NCBI GenBank assembly: GCA_046155505.1
Contig: JBJXFK010000326.1
Span: forward strand, 1-15,724
Source: JBJXFK01 sp046155505
GTDB lineage: Bacteria; Planctomycetota; Phycisphaerae; UBA1845; Fen-1342
Length of the DNA: 15,724 bases
Reading direction: 5' to 3'
How positions within the stretch are numbered: the stretch's first letter is position 1; each line of letters opens with the position of its first letter. This document shows positions 6,694-14,205 of the stretch, piece after piece. The translations under genes and the position numbers were made by a program. A model generated the notes under the pieces. The model was given only the letters and a program-made list of their open reading frames with translations. It made no database searches and was not told the DNA's origin.

Positions 6694-9078
6694 TCACGTT
6701 TCGCTCCGGATGGGATCGTCTTCGCCAAGCGACTTCGCCAGCACGAATTCTCGCGTCGGACGGCCGCCGCAATCCGTCGGCGTAAGAAACTCCCACGTCC
6801 CGAGCCCCAACTGCACCAGCTCATCCAGCGCCGACTCCGCCGCCTCGACGCTGCTCCGGAATCTACGATCCGACTGCTGCAGTGCTCGGGCGGTGATATT
6901 GCCGCCTTTGCGCTCAACCAGTTCCACCAACCGGCGTCGAGCTCGAGCGTCAACACTCTCCCCGAACAGGTCATATACACGTCGGGATTCGTGCTTGAAC
7001 CAATCGATGATGGTGATCGCGGACTGCATCACCGCATCTGATATCGAGCGAATCGGCTCCGTGCCGCCGACGGCTTCCGCGCATGCCAGCACCAATGCAA
7101 TGCGTGCGGCAATGCCTTTGAGCTTCGACGCGTGTGCAGCCTCATCATCGTTGGCGATTTCCGCCGTCTCCATCACATGCTTGTCGTGCCACGGAATGAA
7201 GATCTTCCGGGCCTCGGTACTGAGCGAAAGGAATCGCGGTCGGGGATTACCCGTGTCGTCGATGACGGGTTCGATCGCGACAATGGACTCGATCAAGTCG
7301 TGCCAATCCCGTTCGACCTGCTCCGGGAGCGATGCGTCGGTCCAGAGGGCGGGCTTCTCGGGCGGGTAGACGACCAGGATTCTTGCGAGCAGTCCAGATT
7401 CGCGCTCTGCCTGCCCAAACATCCGTTGCAAAGTTCCGGGCTGGATCGAGCCGAGCACCGACACCGCCGCGCGTTCGACAAACCCGGGCGAGGCAGCAGA
7501 CTTGCGATCAATCACCAGATTGTCGGCACCGTACATAGATAGCCACGCCGGCTGGTCACTGCCCTTTCCGCCTGAGGCGTAACGATCAAAGCTCCCAGCC
7601 CACGCAGCAAGCTCGTCGCGCACCAGGAGCAAGCCCATCGGGTTCTGCTCCAGCAGCGCGCCGAGTTTCTCGATCGTAATGTCGCTGACCAAGATGCGTC
7701 GTTCGACGGGTTCGGTCGGCTCGAGCGGCGGATCACCGCCCTGACCATCTCTCTGCTTCTTACGCCATTCGGCAATCTCGACTTCGTACTTTCGCACAGC
7801 GACTTCATAATCGGCGCGCTGTTCCGCCAGCGCCGCACGCGACTGCTTGTAGATCTCAATCAAAGGGCGCGTCACCGCGCGGAGCACCGGGCTTTTCACC
7901 GATCCCGATCGGCCCAGCAGCACGCCCCACAAAACACTCGGCTCCGGCCAGCCGGATTTCAACTGCACCGCAATGCGATTGCCGATACAACCCGCCAGCA
8001 CGACCAGCGCGGACATCGACGCGAATGACACGTCGGTTCCCGTTGCGAGCGAGACGGCGACGACGAACTCTCTCACCCGCGCCGGCAGCACGTGGACCGG
8101 GAACGGTCGAAATGCATCGATTCGCGTGAACGCCGGCCTCGGGCGGGTCTTCGTGCCGTCGTCCTTCGGTTTCTTTACCGAAACCAGGTGCGCCTTTCGT
8201 GGCGTGCCGTTCTTCAGCGCAGACGATACGACCGACCTGATCTCGCCATCGGGAAGCGGCGAGGCGTTGCTCGCGTTCCAGTTGGCTACGAATTCGACGA
8301 TCTCGGTCGGCGTCAGGCGATCGCCATCCTCGGTCACGAATGCGGCAAGATTGCCGGCCAACGAGAATGCAGCTGCGTTTCGACCACCCTCGTCTGCCGC
8401 ATCGCACTTTTTGACATAGCGTTCGGCGCTATCCCGCAGCAACTGATGGCCCTTTTCAGTTTCACGAGCGCGCTTCGTCGTCGTTCGGTCACGACGTTTC
8501 GGAGCGACAATTTCGAGCAGCCAAGCGGGCAGTTCAGCGATCTCGATTTCGCCGGGCGCGCGTCCCTCGACCCACTGATAAGACGTGCCATTTGCGTGGA
8601 CGGAGGGCGGAGCCACCGCGTACCCACTGTCGCCGCGGACGTCGATGCCAGGCCTAAGATCGGATCGGCTTTTTACGAGCTGTCCCGGGCGCCGAAAGTA
8701 GAAATGTCGTCCACCACCGCCGGTCAGACACTCGACTGTGGGAGGCAATTCGCCATAGGTTTCGACAAGCTCCACGAGCGTAGCATCGCCGCCATGCCGG
8801 GGATCGATGTCGATCACAACGATGCCCGACTCGGCTCCGGTGCGGATGCCGATATTGGCGGCGGGGCATTTGTTCCACCACATATTGATCTGGTCGACAT
8901 CGACTGTCGCGTCTTTCAGCCCGTTGCGGGTGCACGGGTGTTTACTCGCACTGTCGCAATCATCACGCCCGCAAGTGCAGCGCCCATCCATCACGCCGTG
9001 CACCGGCAATACCGGCCACCGCAGTTCGGTTGCGTATGAAATTGCGGCGTGGCCAAAAAATGAGTTCATCGTGCTCAT
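6694..9078 (-). CDS. primase-helicase: prim-pol domain plus DUF3987
   Basis: A replication protein of about 794 residues that would prime and perhaps unwind element DNA. Numbering from the in-frame GTG at 9081, residues 10-195 are a bifunctional primase/polymerase domain: a Cys/His cluster (CTCGRDDCDSASKHPC, 35-50), the metal-binding VIDIDPRHGG (89-98), GGGGRHFYF (121-129) and RPGIDVRGDSGYAVAPPS (143-160). A helical linker (205-300) resembles a primase C-terminal module. Residues 320-790 are DUF3987, a P-loop ATPase common in mobile elements, with LLGRSGSVKSP at 388-398. The Gly normally before the P-loop Lys is Val here. The ATG at 9078 is chosen because GGAG at 9084-9087 lies five bases upstream. 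It sits 34 bases after the DUF1580 gene, so they are co-transcribed. The hairpin array follows its 3' end. Confidence 0.9.
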   Translation of the reverse strand: MSTMNSFFGHAAISYATELRWPVLPVHGVMDGRCTCGRDDCDSASKHPCTRNGLKDATVDVDQINMWWNKCPAANIGIRTGAESGIVVIDIDPRHGGDATLVELVETYGELPPTVECLTGGGGRHFYFRRPGQLVKSRSDLRPGIDVRGDSGYAVAPPSVHANGTSYQWVEGRAPGEIEIAELPAWLLEIVAPKRRDRTTTKRARETEKGHQLLRDSAERYVKKCDAADEGGRNAAAFSLAGNLAAFVTEDGDRLTPTEIVEFVANWNASNASPLPDGEIRSVVSSALKNGTPRKAHLVSVKKPKDDGTKTRPRPAFTRIDAFRPFPVHVLPARVREFVVAVSLATGTDVSFASMSALVVLAGCIGNRIAVQLKSGWPEPSVLWGVLLGRSGSVKSPVLRAVTRPLIEIYKQSRAALAEQRADYEVAVRKYEVEIAEWRKKQRDGQGGDPPLEPTEPVERRILVSDITIEKLGALLEQNPMGLLLVRDELAAWAGSFDRYASGGKGSDQPAWLSMYGADNLVIDRKSAASPGFVERAAVSVLGSIQPGTLQRMFGQAERESGLLARILVVYPPEKPALWTDASLPEQVERDWHDLIESIVAIEPVIDDTGNPRPRFLSLSTEARKIFIPWHDKHVMETAEIANDDEAAHASKLKGIAARIALVLACAEAVGGTEPIRSISDAVMQSAITIIDWFKHESRRVYDLFGESVDARARRRLVELVERKGGNITARALQQSDRRFRSSVEAAESALDELVQLGLGTWEFLTPTDCGGRPTREFVLAKSLGEDDPIRSET

Positions 9079-9112
9079 CACGACTCCGGTTCACACAAGT
9101 GGCTGTGATGTG

Positions 9113-9391
9113 CTAGATGCCCAAGTCGTCCAGTTTTCGCGACGCGGCGGCCGCCCGACCGTTCGTCGGTGGCAACTGACCCGGCGGAGTGGGTGAGCCA
9201 TTGAGTCGCGCGAGAAACCGGTCGCAGGCCTCGCGGGTCGTGAATCGCCGACCGCCCACGACGTGACTTTCAAGCTTTACACCACGGACGCCGCGAAGGG
9301 CCCAGCGCCAGGCGGTTTCGGGGGAAACGTCAAAAACCTCGCGGGCGGCAGTGGTTACGGAGAGGCGACGTTCAGCATGTAAATCTGGCAT
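9113..9391 (-). CDS. DUF1580 small helix-turn-helix protein, excisionase-like
   Basis: A 92-residue protein of the DUF1580 type, a family largely restricted to Planctomycetota. Visible features are LSVTTAAREVFDVSPETAWRW (10-30), the family-typical RGVRGVKLESHVVGGRRFTTREACDRF (33-59), and a Pro/Ala-rich C-terminal tail. The first 60 residues have the helix, turn, helix, wing layout of MerR/excisionase proteins, so it may bind DNA to direct excision or to regulate the operon; no member's role is known to me. The ATG is preceded by AAGGAG at 9402-9407. It lies 34 bases upstream of the primase-helicase gene. The DNA before it carries four 11-bp direct repeats that are a candidate control site. 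Confidence 0.85.
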   Translation of the reverse strand: MPDLHAERRLSVTTAAREVFDVSPETAWRWALRGVRGVKLESHVVGGRRFTTREACDRFLARLNGSPTPPGQLPPTNGRAAAASRKLDDLGI

Positions 9392-9438
9392 GTGGTGTTA
9401 CTCCTTGCATTGATTGCGAAGGAAGTAAGCCACATGAA

Positions 9439-9482
9439 CGCAGGACAAGCGCAGGGAAATCGCAGGAAAACCGCAGGCATCA
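9439..9482. repeat. four 11-bp direct repeats (iterons) upstream of DUF1580-primase operon
   Basis: CGCAGG recurs at 9439, 9450, 9461 and 9472, exactly 11 bases apart. The five bases between the cores are A-rich in the first three units (ACAAG, GAAAT, AAAAC). The array fills the gap between the stop codon of the winged-helix gene (9484) and the DUF1580 start region (9391). A core of about six bases plus an A-rich spacer at one-helical-turn spacing is the layout of PhoB/OmpR binding boxes and of some Xis and replication-initiator sites. Confidence 0.85.
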
Positions 9483-9483
9483 G

Positions 9484-10485
9484 CTACGGGTATTCAAAGA
9501 CATGTCCAACGCCTCGTTGCGCGACGATTCGCTGGGCGAGGTCGGAGAATCCATTCCGCCGGAGCAAGGATCGGACGTCGGTCGCCACGTCTCTTGACGA
9601 TCGTCCAAATCGCTCTCTGAGATCGACCGCTCTGTTGCGGTTCTCGTAGAGCAGTACGAACGCATCCCACGCGACGGAACCGCCGATTCGCGTGCTCCGG
9701 TTGCCTAGGCTCAGCGTCTGTTGCTTTGTATCGACATGCAGCGAATCACTTTGAAATTGAGGAAGCTCACTCGGTCCGCCTGACCGGCGCGAGGCCATTG
9801 CACCGTCCGGCGACGTCGTTTGTGTCGCTTCACCGCGTGCAGCCCGGTCCGAGGTTGTCGTGTGAGCGAGCGTCTGCTCAACATATCGTTCATACTCAAG
9901 TACCACAGCCCCCCAAACCCGCTCGCCTTCTCGCCGCATCATCCAGACCGGCTCGGCCGCAATCGTCTTCTCACGCAGCTCGGTGTAGGCCCGCTCCGGC
10001 CAATTCCTGAATGACTCTGTCATGCCATCGCCGGTCAGTGGCATCTCCTCGATGGTTCGGGGAAAGCGGTTATGTGTCATGATCCAGTTGAACGTGTATT
10101 GCAGGCCGGAACGCACCGCGGTCGAGTATGCGATCGCGACTTCCAACCCCGACCGCCCCGAGAATTGAGCGAGCGAGCAGCCGGGCGTGCCGGGCCAATC
10201 CATAATCGGCACGTTTTTGACCAGCACGGCGGCGCGCCGATCAAATTCCATGATCCGGGCGAATATCATCGCCAGACTGTCGGGTGGTATCGGGCTTTCC
10301 TGCGCATGCGCGCTCAACACGAGTCGGTGCGTTTCGCCGAACGACTCGCCGATGTAATTCAGGTATTCGTCGACTTGCGGAAACCTCGCGGACTGACACT
10401 GTTCACGAATCTTGTCCGCGTCTCGGGTCGCCCAAAACCAAACCGACGAGAACTTCGCAACCTGCCTATCCGCCTGGTGGTCCAT
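9484..10485 (-). CDS. orphan regulator with C-terminal OmpR/PhoB-like winged helix
   Basis: A 333-residue protein not recognised over most of its length. Residues 1-200 are a mostly helical domain with scattered aromatic residues (VWFWAT, NWIMTHNRFP) and no receiver-type phosphorylation motif. Residues 205-245 form a low-complexity Thr/Ser/Arg linker. Residues 247-331 look like an OmpR/PhoB-type winged helix: a beta start (SLHVDTKQQTLSLGNRSTRIGG), a helix with AWDAFVLLYENRNRAVDLRE, a recognition-helix region VATDVRSLLRRNGF and the hairpin-forming end RIVAQRGVGHVFEYP. It is likely a cytoplasmic transcription regulator of the element. The ATG follows a G-run (GGGGGG) at short spacing, a weak Shine-Dalgarno. 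It lies 42 bases after the integrase and directly before the 11-bp repeats, its best candidate target. A non-regulatory role for the N-terminal domain cannot be excluded. Confidence 0.6.
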   Translation of the reverse strand: MDHQADRQVAKFSSVWFWATRDADKIREQCQSARFPQVDEYLNYIGESFGETHRLVLSAHAQESPIPPDSLAMIFARIMEFDRRAAVLVKNVPIMDWPGTPGCSLAQFSGRSGLEVAIAYSTAVRSGLQYTFNWIMTHNRFPRTIEEMPLTGDGMTESFRNWPERAYTELREKTIAAEPVWMMRREGERVWGAVVLEYERYVEQTLAHTTTSDRAARGEATQTTSPDGAMASRRSGGPSELPQFQSDSLHVDTKQQTLSLGNRSTRIGGSVAWDAFVLLYENRNRAVDLRERFGRSSRDVATDVRSLLRRNGFSDLAQRIVAQRGVGHVFEYP

Positions 10486-10527
10486 ATGCCCCCCGCTACT
10501 TCGCGCCTTCAGGATAAACGGCCTGCG

Positions 10528-11814
10528 CTAGCCGATCTTCGACGCGACTTCGACGGCACGCCGCTGATCCGCCTCGGCGTAGATCTGCGCAGCCTGCAGC
10601 GTTGCATGCCCGAGCACCGCCTTTGCAACTTCCAGTCCAAACTCCCTGCGAATAGTAGTCGCGGCGGCGTGCCGAAGTTGATGGGGATGCCACAACGGCA
10701 GAGTCGGCCGCTTGAGATGAAGCCGTTCGTTCTCCATCAAGATCACCCGATTCGCACGTTTGACGGCTGATCGTACCGCAGCCGCGTACGACGCCACCGT
10801 CCAATGCTCCCCGGGTGCCTTTCGCGGTGCCGACCGCTTCCGGCTGATCTGCGACGGCTGAACCGGCGACTGCCGCAGTGCCCGCAGTTCGTCATATCGC
10901 CGTTGCCGCGCTCGCGCCGGCGAGAAGAGAAAATCGGTCACGCAGCTACGCAAACACGGCTTCAGGATTGCTTGGCACTTTGGGCCAAAGTAGATCACTC
11001 GCTGATGTCCGTGCCCCTCGGTCTTGTGCCTGATCGGCCTGTACACCCAGATCGGCGCCGACATGTCGATATCGACCGTGCGCAGGATCACCAACTCGCC
11101 GGACCGCGCTCCGCACAGCCGCTGCAGTTCGATCAGCGCCCGGATCTCGGACCCGCAGTACGGCAGCGTCGCCTCGACCACCTCATCCGCAACCGGCATG
11201 ATCTTTCGGCCGGATCGCGCTTCCCCATGTCGAAGGCCGGGGACGCTGGTCAGCGCCTGCCAGTTCGCCGAAGGCACCAACTCTTCGCCCGCCGCCCATC
11301 TCCAGATGCGCACGATTCGAGCGACCTGCTGGTTAATATGAGTACGCGAACTTCCGGCGGCCATGAATTGCGAACGAACCAGCTTCAACGCCCGCGGCCC
11401 GAAACTCACCGCAAGCGAACTGCCGTACAGCTTCCGCAACGGACGCATGGCCTTCTTGATGTGACCGAGTTCGCGCAGGGGCTTGCCGTCGCGCACATAC
11501 CGCCCCTCCGCAAACGTCCAGTACGCGGCGAGCACCTCATCGACCGTCAGCGCCCCTACCGCATCGTCAACGCATTGCGCCGCGAGCGCCGTCGCCCGCT
11601 CGGCTTTGTCGAGTTGCAGCCGCGCGGCTTCCGTCCCCGTCGTCGTGCGCCGATTCGCCAGCCACTCGGCGATCATGCGGTCATAGCGCTGCTGCGATTC
11701 GTCGGACCCATAAGGCCCGAGGTAGTGGTATTTCCCGTCGAGCATCACGGCCGCTTTGCCGCTGGCCTTGTGCAAACGGAGCTTGGGGATCGGCAAGTAT
11801 TGCTTACCTTGCAT
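10528..11814 (-). CDS. int: tyrosine integrase of the tRNA-Thr element
   Basis: A complete site-specific tyrosine recombinase of 428 residues. Counted from the ATG at 11814, the catalytic set is Arg237 (GARSGEL), Lys264 (RHKTEG), His378-x-x-Arg381 (HPHQLRH), His403 (LGHATL) and Tyr412 (AQIYAEAD); all are present. Residues 90-180 form the helical core-binding domain, and the first 60 residues (LDGKYHYLGPYGS) look like an arm-binding module. The ATG is chosen over the upstream TTG at 11832 because AGGAG lies eight bases before it. Its gene lies just past the 3' end of tRNA-Thr and is read away from it, the standard position for an integrase that uses that tRNA as attachment site. A 22-bp palindrome precedes its start. 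Confidence 0.95.
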   Translation of the reverse strand: MQGKQYLPIPKLRLHKASGKAAVMLDGKYHYLGPYGSDESQQRYDRMIAEWLANRRTTTGTEAARLQLDKAERATALAAQCVDDAVGALTVDEVLAAYWTFAEGRYVRDGKPLRELGHIKKAMRPLRKLYGSSLAVSFGPRALKLVRSQFMAAGSSRTHINQQVARIVRIWRWAAGEELVPSANWQALTSVPGLRHGEARSGRKIMPVADEVVEATLPYCGSEIRALIELQRLCGARSGELVILRTVDIDMSAPIWVYRPIRHKTEGHGHQRVIYFGPKCQAILKPCLRSCVTDFLFSPARARQRRYDELRALRQSPVQPSQISRKRSAPRKAPGEHWTVASYAAAVRSAVKRANRVILMENERLHLKRPTLPLWHPHQLRHAAATTIRREFGLEVAKAVLGHATLQAAQIYAEADQRRAVEVASKIG

Positions 11815-11835
11815 TGACGTTACTCCTGTCAAACA

Positions 11836-11857
11836 CCGGGAGTACTTGTACTCCCGG
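11836..11857. repeat. perfect palindrome between integrase and tRNA-Thr
   Basis: CCGGGAGTAC (11836-11845), TT, GTACTCCCGG (11848-11857) is a perfect 10-bp inverted repeat. It starts 22 bases upstream of the integrase ATG and lies in the integrase leader. Candidate roles are an operator for integrase control, a stem that hides the ribosome-binding site, or a stop for tRNA read-through. Only short Ts flank it, so it is not a textbook terminator. Confidence 0.85.
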
Positions 11858-11932
11858 TTTCAACCCGGAATCGTCACTGCCCGGCGTCGGCAGGTTGGCG
11901 CAAGTCGCGCCAGGGGCTGGGCTTGTGGCCAC

Positions 11933-11960
11933 AGCCGATGATGGGAGTTGAACCCATAAC
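11933..11960 (-). other. inferred attachment site (3' end of tRNA-Thr)
   Basis: tRNA-targeting integrases usually recombine in the T arm and 3' acceptor part of the gene, and the element then restores that end. The T arm and 3' acceptor strand here are the likely core of the right attachment site. I searched the window for a second copy of this segment and saw none, so the partner should lie left of position 1. Confidence 0.5.
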
Positions 11961-12004
11961 CTCGGCTTTACGAAAGCCGCGCTCTGCCATTGAGCTACAT
12001 CGGC
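11933..12004 (-). tRNA. tRNA-Thr (anticodon CGT)
   Basis: A full cloverleaf of 72 bases. The acceptor stem GCCGATG pairs perfectly with CATCGGC, the D arm is GCTC/GAGC, the anticodon arm CGGCT-TTCGTAA-AGCCG carries anticodon CGT (reads ACG), the variable loop is AGGTT, and the T arm is ATGGG-TTCAACT-CCCAT. The discriminator base is T, and CCA is not encoded; GTGG follows instead. Its 3' end points at the integrase gene, so it is the probable attachment site of the element on its left. Confidence 0.97.
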
Positions 12005-12039
12005 ACTCGGCTCGCCTCGAGAGCTTGCCGCGAATCGGT

Positions 12040-12068
12040 AGAGTAGTTTGCTAACCGTCACGAATCAA
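12040..12068 (-). promoter_or_regulatory. possible promoter of tRNA-Thr
   Basis: On the minus strand TTGATT (12063-12068) and TACTCT (12040-12045) are separated by 17 bases and lie about 36 bases before the mature tRNA start. The -35 matches four and the -10 three of six consensus bases. It overlaps the first codons of the RHS frame on the other strand. Confidence 0.35.
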
Positions 12069-13601
12069 GGGGAGTTTTTTCGTCGTTTCGACGCGAGAAA
12101 TGCGACCGCGTTCACCCGAGCCGACGCCGATGGCAGCGGATGCCCGGGCCTCATGGATCACTCCGTTCTGCAGGCTTACTTCGGCAACCCCGCCAACGGC
12201 TCTTTGCTTTCGAAATACACCTGGGGTGCCGAAAACCGCCTGATCGCCTACGAGCCGCTCGTGCCGCAATCCGGCTCAAAGCGGGTCGAATTTGGCTATG
12301 ATTACATGAGTCGCCGAACCGAAAAGCGGGTGTACACGCACAACGGCTCGGCGTGGGCGACGACGCCGAGCGAGCATAAACGCTTCGTGTGGAACGGCTG
12401 GCTCATGCTGCTGGAAATCGACGAGACCGCGGGCACGCCGCCGACGATCGCGGTGCGGCGTAAGCAGGCCTGGGGCCTGGACCTCGCCGGGCAGCACGGC
12501 GGCGGCAATTCGCTCGAATCCGCCGGCGGCATCGGCGGGCTGCTCTCGATCTATGACACGGTCGGCACCGGCTCGACCGGCGACGATCGCAGCTTCGCGC
12601 TGCTGTACGACGCCAACGGCAACGTCGGCCAGTTGCTGGAACTGACCGCCGGGACGAACTACGGCGCGGTTGCGGCAGCGTACGAATACGACGCCTACGG
12701 CAACCGCATCAACACGCCGGCAAGCGGCGAATACGAGCAGCCGTGGCGGTTCAGCACCAAGCAGTTCGACGGCGAGACTGGGCTGAACTATTACGGGTAT
12801 CGGTACTATGCGGGGCGGATGGGGCGATGGATCAACCGGGATCCAATTGGAGAAAGCGGCGGTCCAAACCTCACGATGGCACTCGCGAATTCAGCTCCAT
12901 TACTTGTTGATCCGCGAGGTTTGTGTACGTGGCTGGCGACGGTAACCGCCAAGAGCTACATCGGTCCGCTCGGCGGCCCCCCGAACTGGGGAATTCGACC
13001 GGAATGGTGCTTGGGAGGCCTATGGCCAGGGTTCATCCCGTTCCTTTGTGCCACCGATTTGGCGTTTTCGGAGGATCCGGAAGAGCTCGTCGGCAGTTTC
13101 CGCTTGATGTCGAATTTAGGTGCTCAGTTCGAGTGCTGCGACGGACGACTGACCAACGCAAAGATTCGCTTGACCTATGACGTTGGCTTTGAGGGTCCCT
13201 TAAAGGGACTCGGTTACCTAGTTGTCAACGGCGTTTCCACAACTACCGGAACCTCATTCATTGATGACATCCTCCGCCGCGGACCTGTTCGTTGCCTTAA
13301 TCTGTCGTGGACTGTGTATGGTCGCCCTAATCCAGGAGTTGACCTTGGTTTTCTGATCGCAGGCTTGCCCCGCACGGAGGACCAGAGTTGGTGGATTTGG
13401 CACCAGGTAGATGCCTCGCTCTGCTGCGACGGAAGCGAGGGTACGGTTTCCGCTCAATTGAGCGGCAGCGTATTTCCGAGTCACCGGCTCTGGATAAACG
13501 GACGATTGACGCAGGAGTTGCTACAGGGCTCTATTACTGACTTGTTGTCGGGCGATCCGCTGAATCCGTGGCGGGTGCGTGGCAGACGGACCATTCGATG
13601 A
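12048..13601 (+). CDS. RHS-repeat protein, 3' part with variable C-terminal tip
   Basis: RHS proteins are large surface or secreted shell-like proteins whose C-terminal tip varies and is often a toxin. YD-type repeats are visible (YTWGAENRLIAYEP near 57-70, LLYDANGNVGQLLE near 185-198, YEYDAYGNRI at 212-221), followed by the conserved RHS core at 247-292 (YYGYRYYAGRMGRWINRDPIGE and VDPRGL). The tip, residues 293-517, is not recognised. It has paired cysteines in CCDG motifs, once in FECCDGRLTNAK and again in LCCDGSEG, and beta-rich hydrophobic segments. The protein is far shorter than a full RHS protein (over 1000 residues). The frame opens with TTG at 12048, no Shine-Dalgarno is seen, and it overlaps a probable tRNA promoter, so the gene is probably 5'-truncated near the tRNA. 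Its stop overlaps the next start as ATGA. Confidence 0.75.
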   Translation: MLTVTNQGEFFRRFDARNATAFTRADADGSGCPGLMDHSVLQAYFGNPANGSLLSKYTWGAENRLIAYEPLVPQSGSKRVEFGYDYMSRRTEKRVYTHNGSAWATTPSEHKRFVWNGWLMLLEIDETAGTPPTIAVRRKQAWGLDLAGQHGGGNSLESAGGIGGLLSIYDTVGTGSTGDDRSFALLYDANGNVGQLLELTAGTNYGAVAAAYEYDAYGNRINTPASGEYEQPWRFSTKQFDGETGLNYYGYRYYAGRMGRWINRDPIGESGGPNLTMALANSAPLLVDPRGLCTWLATVTAKSYIGPLGGPPNWGIRPEWCLGGLWPGFIPFLCATDLAFSEDPEELVGSFRLMSNLGAQFECCDGRLTNAKIRLTYDVGFEGPLKGLGYLVVNGVSTTTGTSFIDDILRRGPVRCLNLSWTVYGRPNPGVDLGFLIAGLPRTEDQSWWIWHQVDASLCCDGSEGTVSAQLSGSVFPSHRLWINGRLTQELLQGSITDLLSGDPLNPWRVRGRRTIR

Positions 13602-14062
13602 ATCGCAGATCATATGTTGTCCTATTGTCCATCGTGTTCGTTGTGAGCTCGCTGGTAATGGCTCCATTTGTCGCGCATTCAGTTTGCCTCTCGCGAGGCT
13701 TGCGCTCGATACGCGTTGCACAGGAGTTTTCTGAACGATTCTCGAACAGCTCACAGTTCATGTCGCACTATATTAGGGCTGGTTCGCACAAGGAATGGCA
13801 TGGTCGCGCGAAGCTGTCACACGGATATGAGTTGACAATGTACTTTGAAGTAGACGTCGGATGGCTGGGGATGACACCCAAACGTATTACTGAGCCGCAG
13901 TTTAGTTTATCACAAATATCATCCGCAACCGTGCTCCCAACTGGGCAGACTTCGATCTTGTACTCGCAAAATCAACGTCAGTTTGGGCTGAGCTATTGGG
14001 ATTCTCTCCAAGGGCAAATTCTAGATTGGGATGATCTGGGCCGCGTTCTTCTGGGTAAATGA
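13598..14062 (+). CDS. membrane-anchored small protein coupled to the RHS gene
   Basis: A 154-residue protein with no recognised family. The start ATG at 13598 overlaps the RHS stop in ATGA, which implies translational coupling, and fits better than an upstream in-frame ATG at 13568. Residues 1-5 are basic, residues 6-26 (YVVLLSIVFVVSSLVMAPFVA) form a membrane anchor or uncleaved signal, and the rest is a soluble domain of about 120 residues with aromatic beta-like strands (YELTMYFEVDVGWLGM). Base composition is clearly more AT-rich than the neighbours, as is usual for swapped RHS tip modules. A gene in this place is often the immunity protein for the RHS tip toxin. That role is inference from position only; an accessory protein of unknown function is equally open. 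Confidence 0.65.
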   Translation: MNRRSYVVLLSIVFVVSSLVMAPFVAHSVCLSRGLRSIRVAQEFSERFSNSSQFMSHYIRAGSHKEWHGRAKLSHGYELTMYFEVDVGWLGMTPKRITEPQFSLSQISSATVLPTGQTSILYSQNQRQFGLSYWDSLQGQILDWDDLGRVLLGK

Positions 14063-14205
14063 CCCGCCGTGACGCGATTCTGGAATTCTGATCCGTAAGA
14101 ATTTTCACTGGACACCCAGCCGCGCGTCGCACCGAAGCTGCGCCGGGCGCGCTGATCGTCGTCGTCCGAAACGTACGATGCATCAACCGGTTCGCCGGTG
14201 ACCCG

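Larger units (their letters stand above)
1..11932. mobile_element. right part of a tRNA-Thr-integrated phage or satellite-like element
   Basis: A tRNA gene, an adjacent intact integrase, a DUF1580 excisionase-like protein, a primase-helicase, a repeat-bearing gene-free region, both terminase subunits and an orphan methyltransferase occur in sequence on one side of the tRNA. This content is typical of prophages and phage satellites. The left boundary is not in the window. Structural phage genes are absent from the part seen. Whether the genes left of the large terminase belong to the same element is inferred from continuity only. Confidence 0.7.

Noticed and set aside
1..11900. A second copy of the tRNA-Thr 3' end as left attachment site
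   Set aside because: Reading for the T-arm and acceptor sequence on both strands found no convincing duplicate. GGGTTGAAC near 6154 matches only nine bases of the T arm and lacks the acceptor part.
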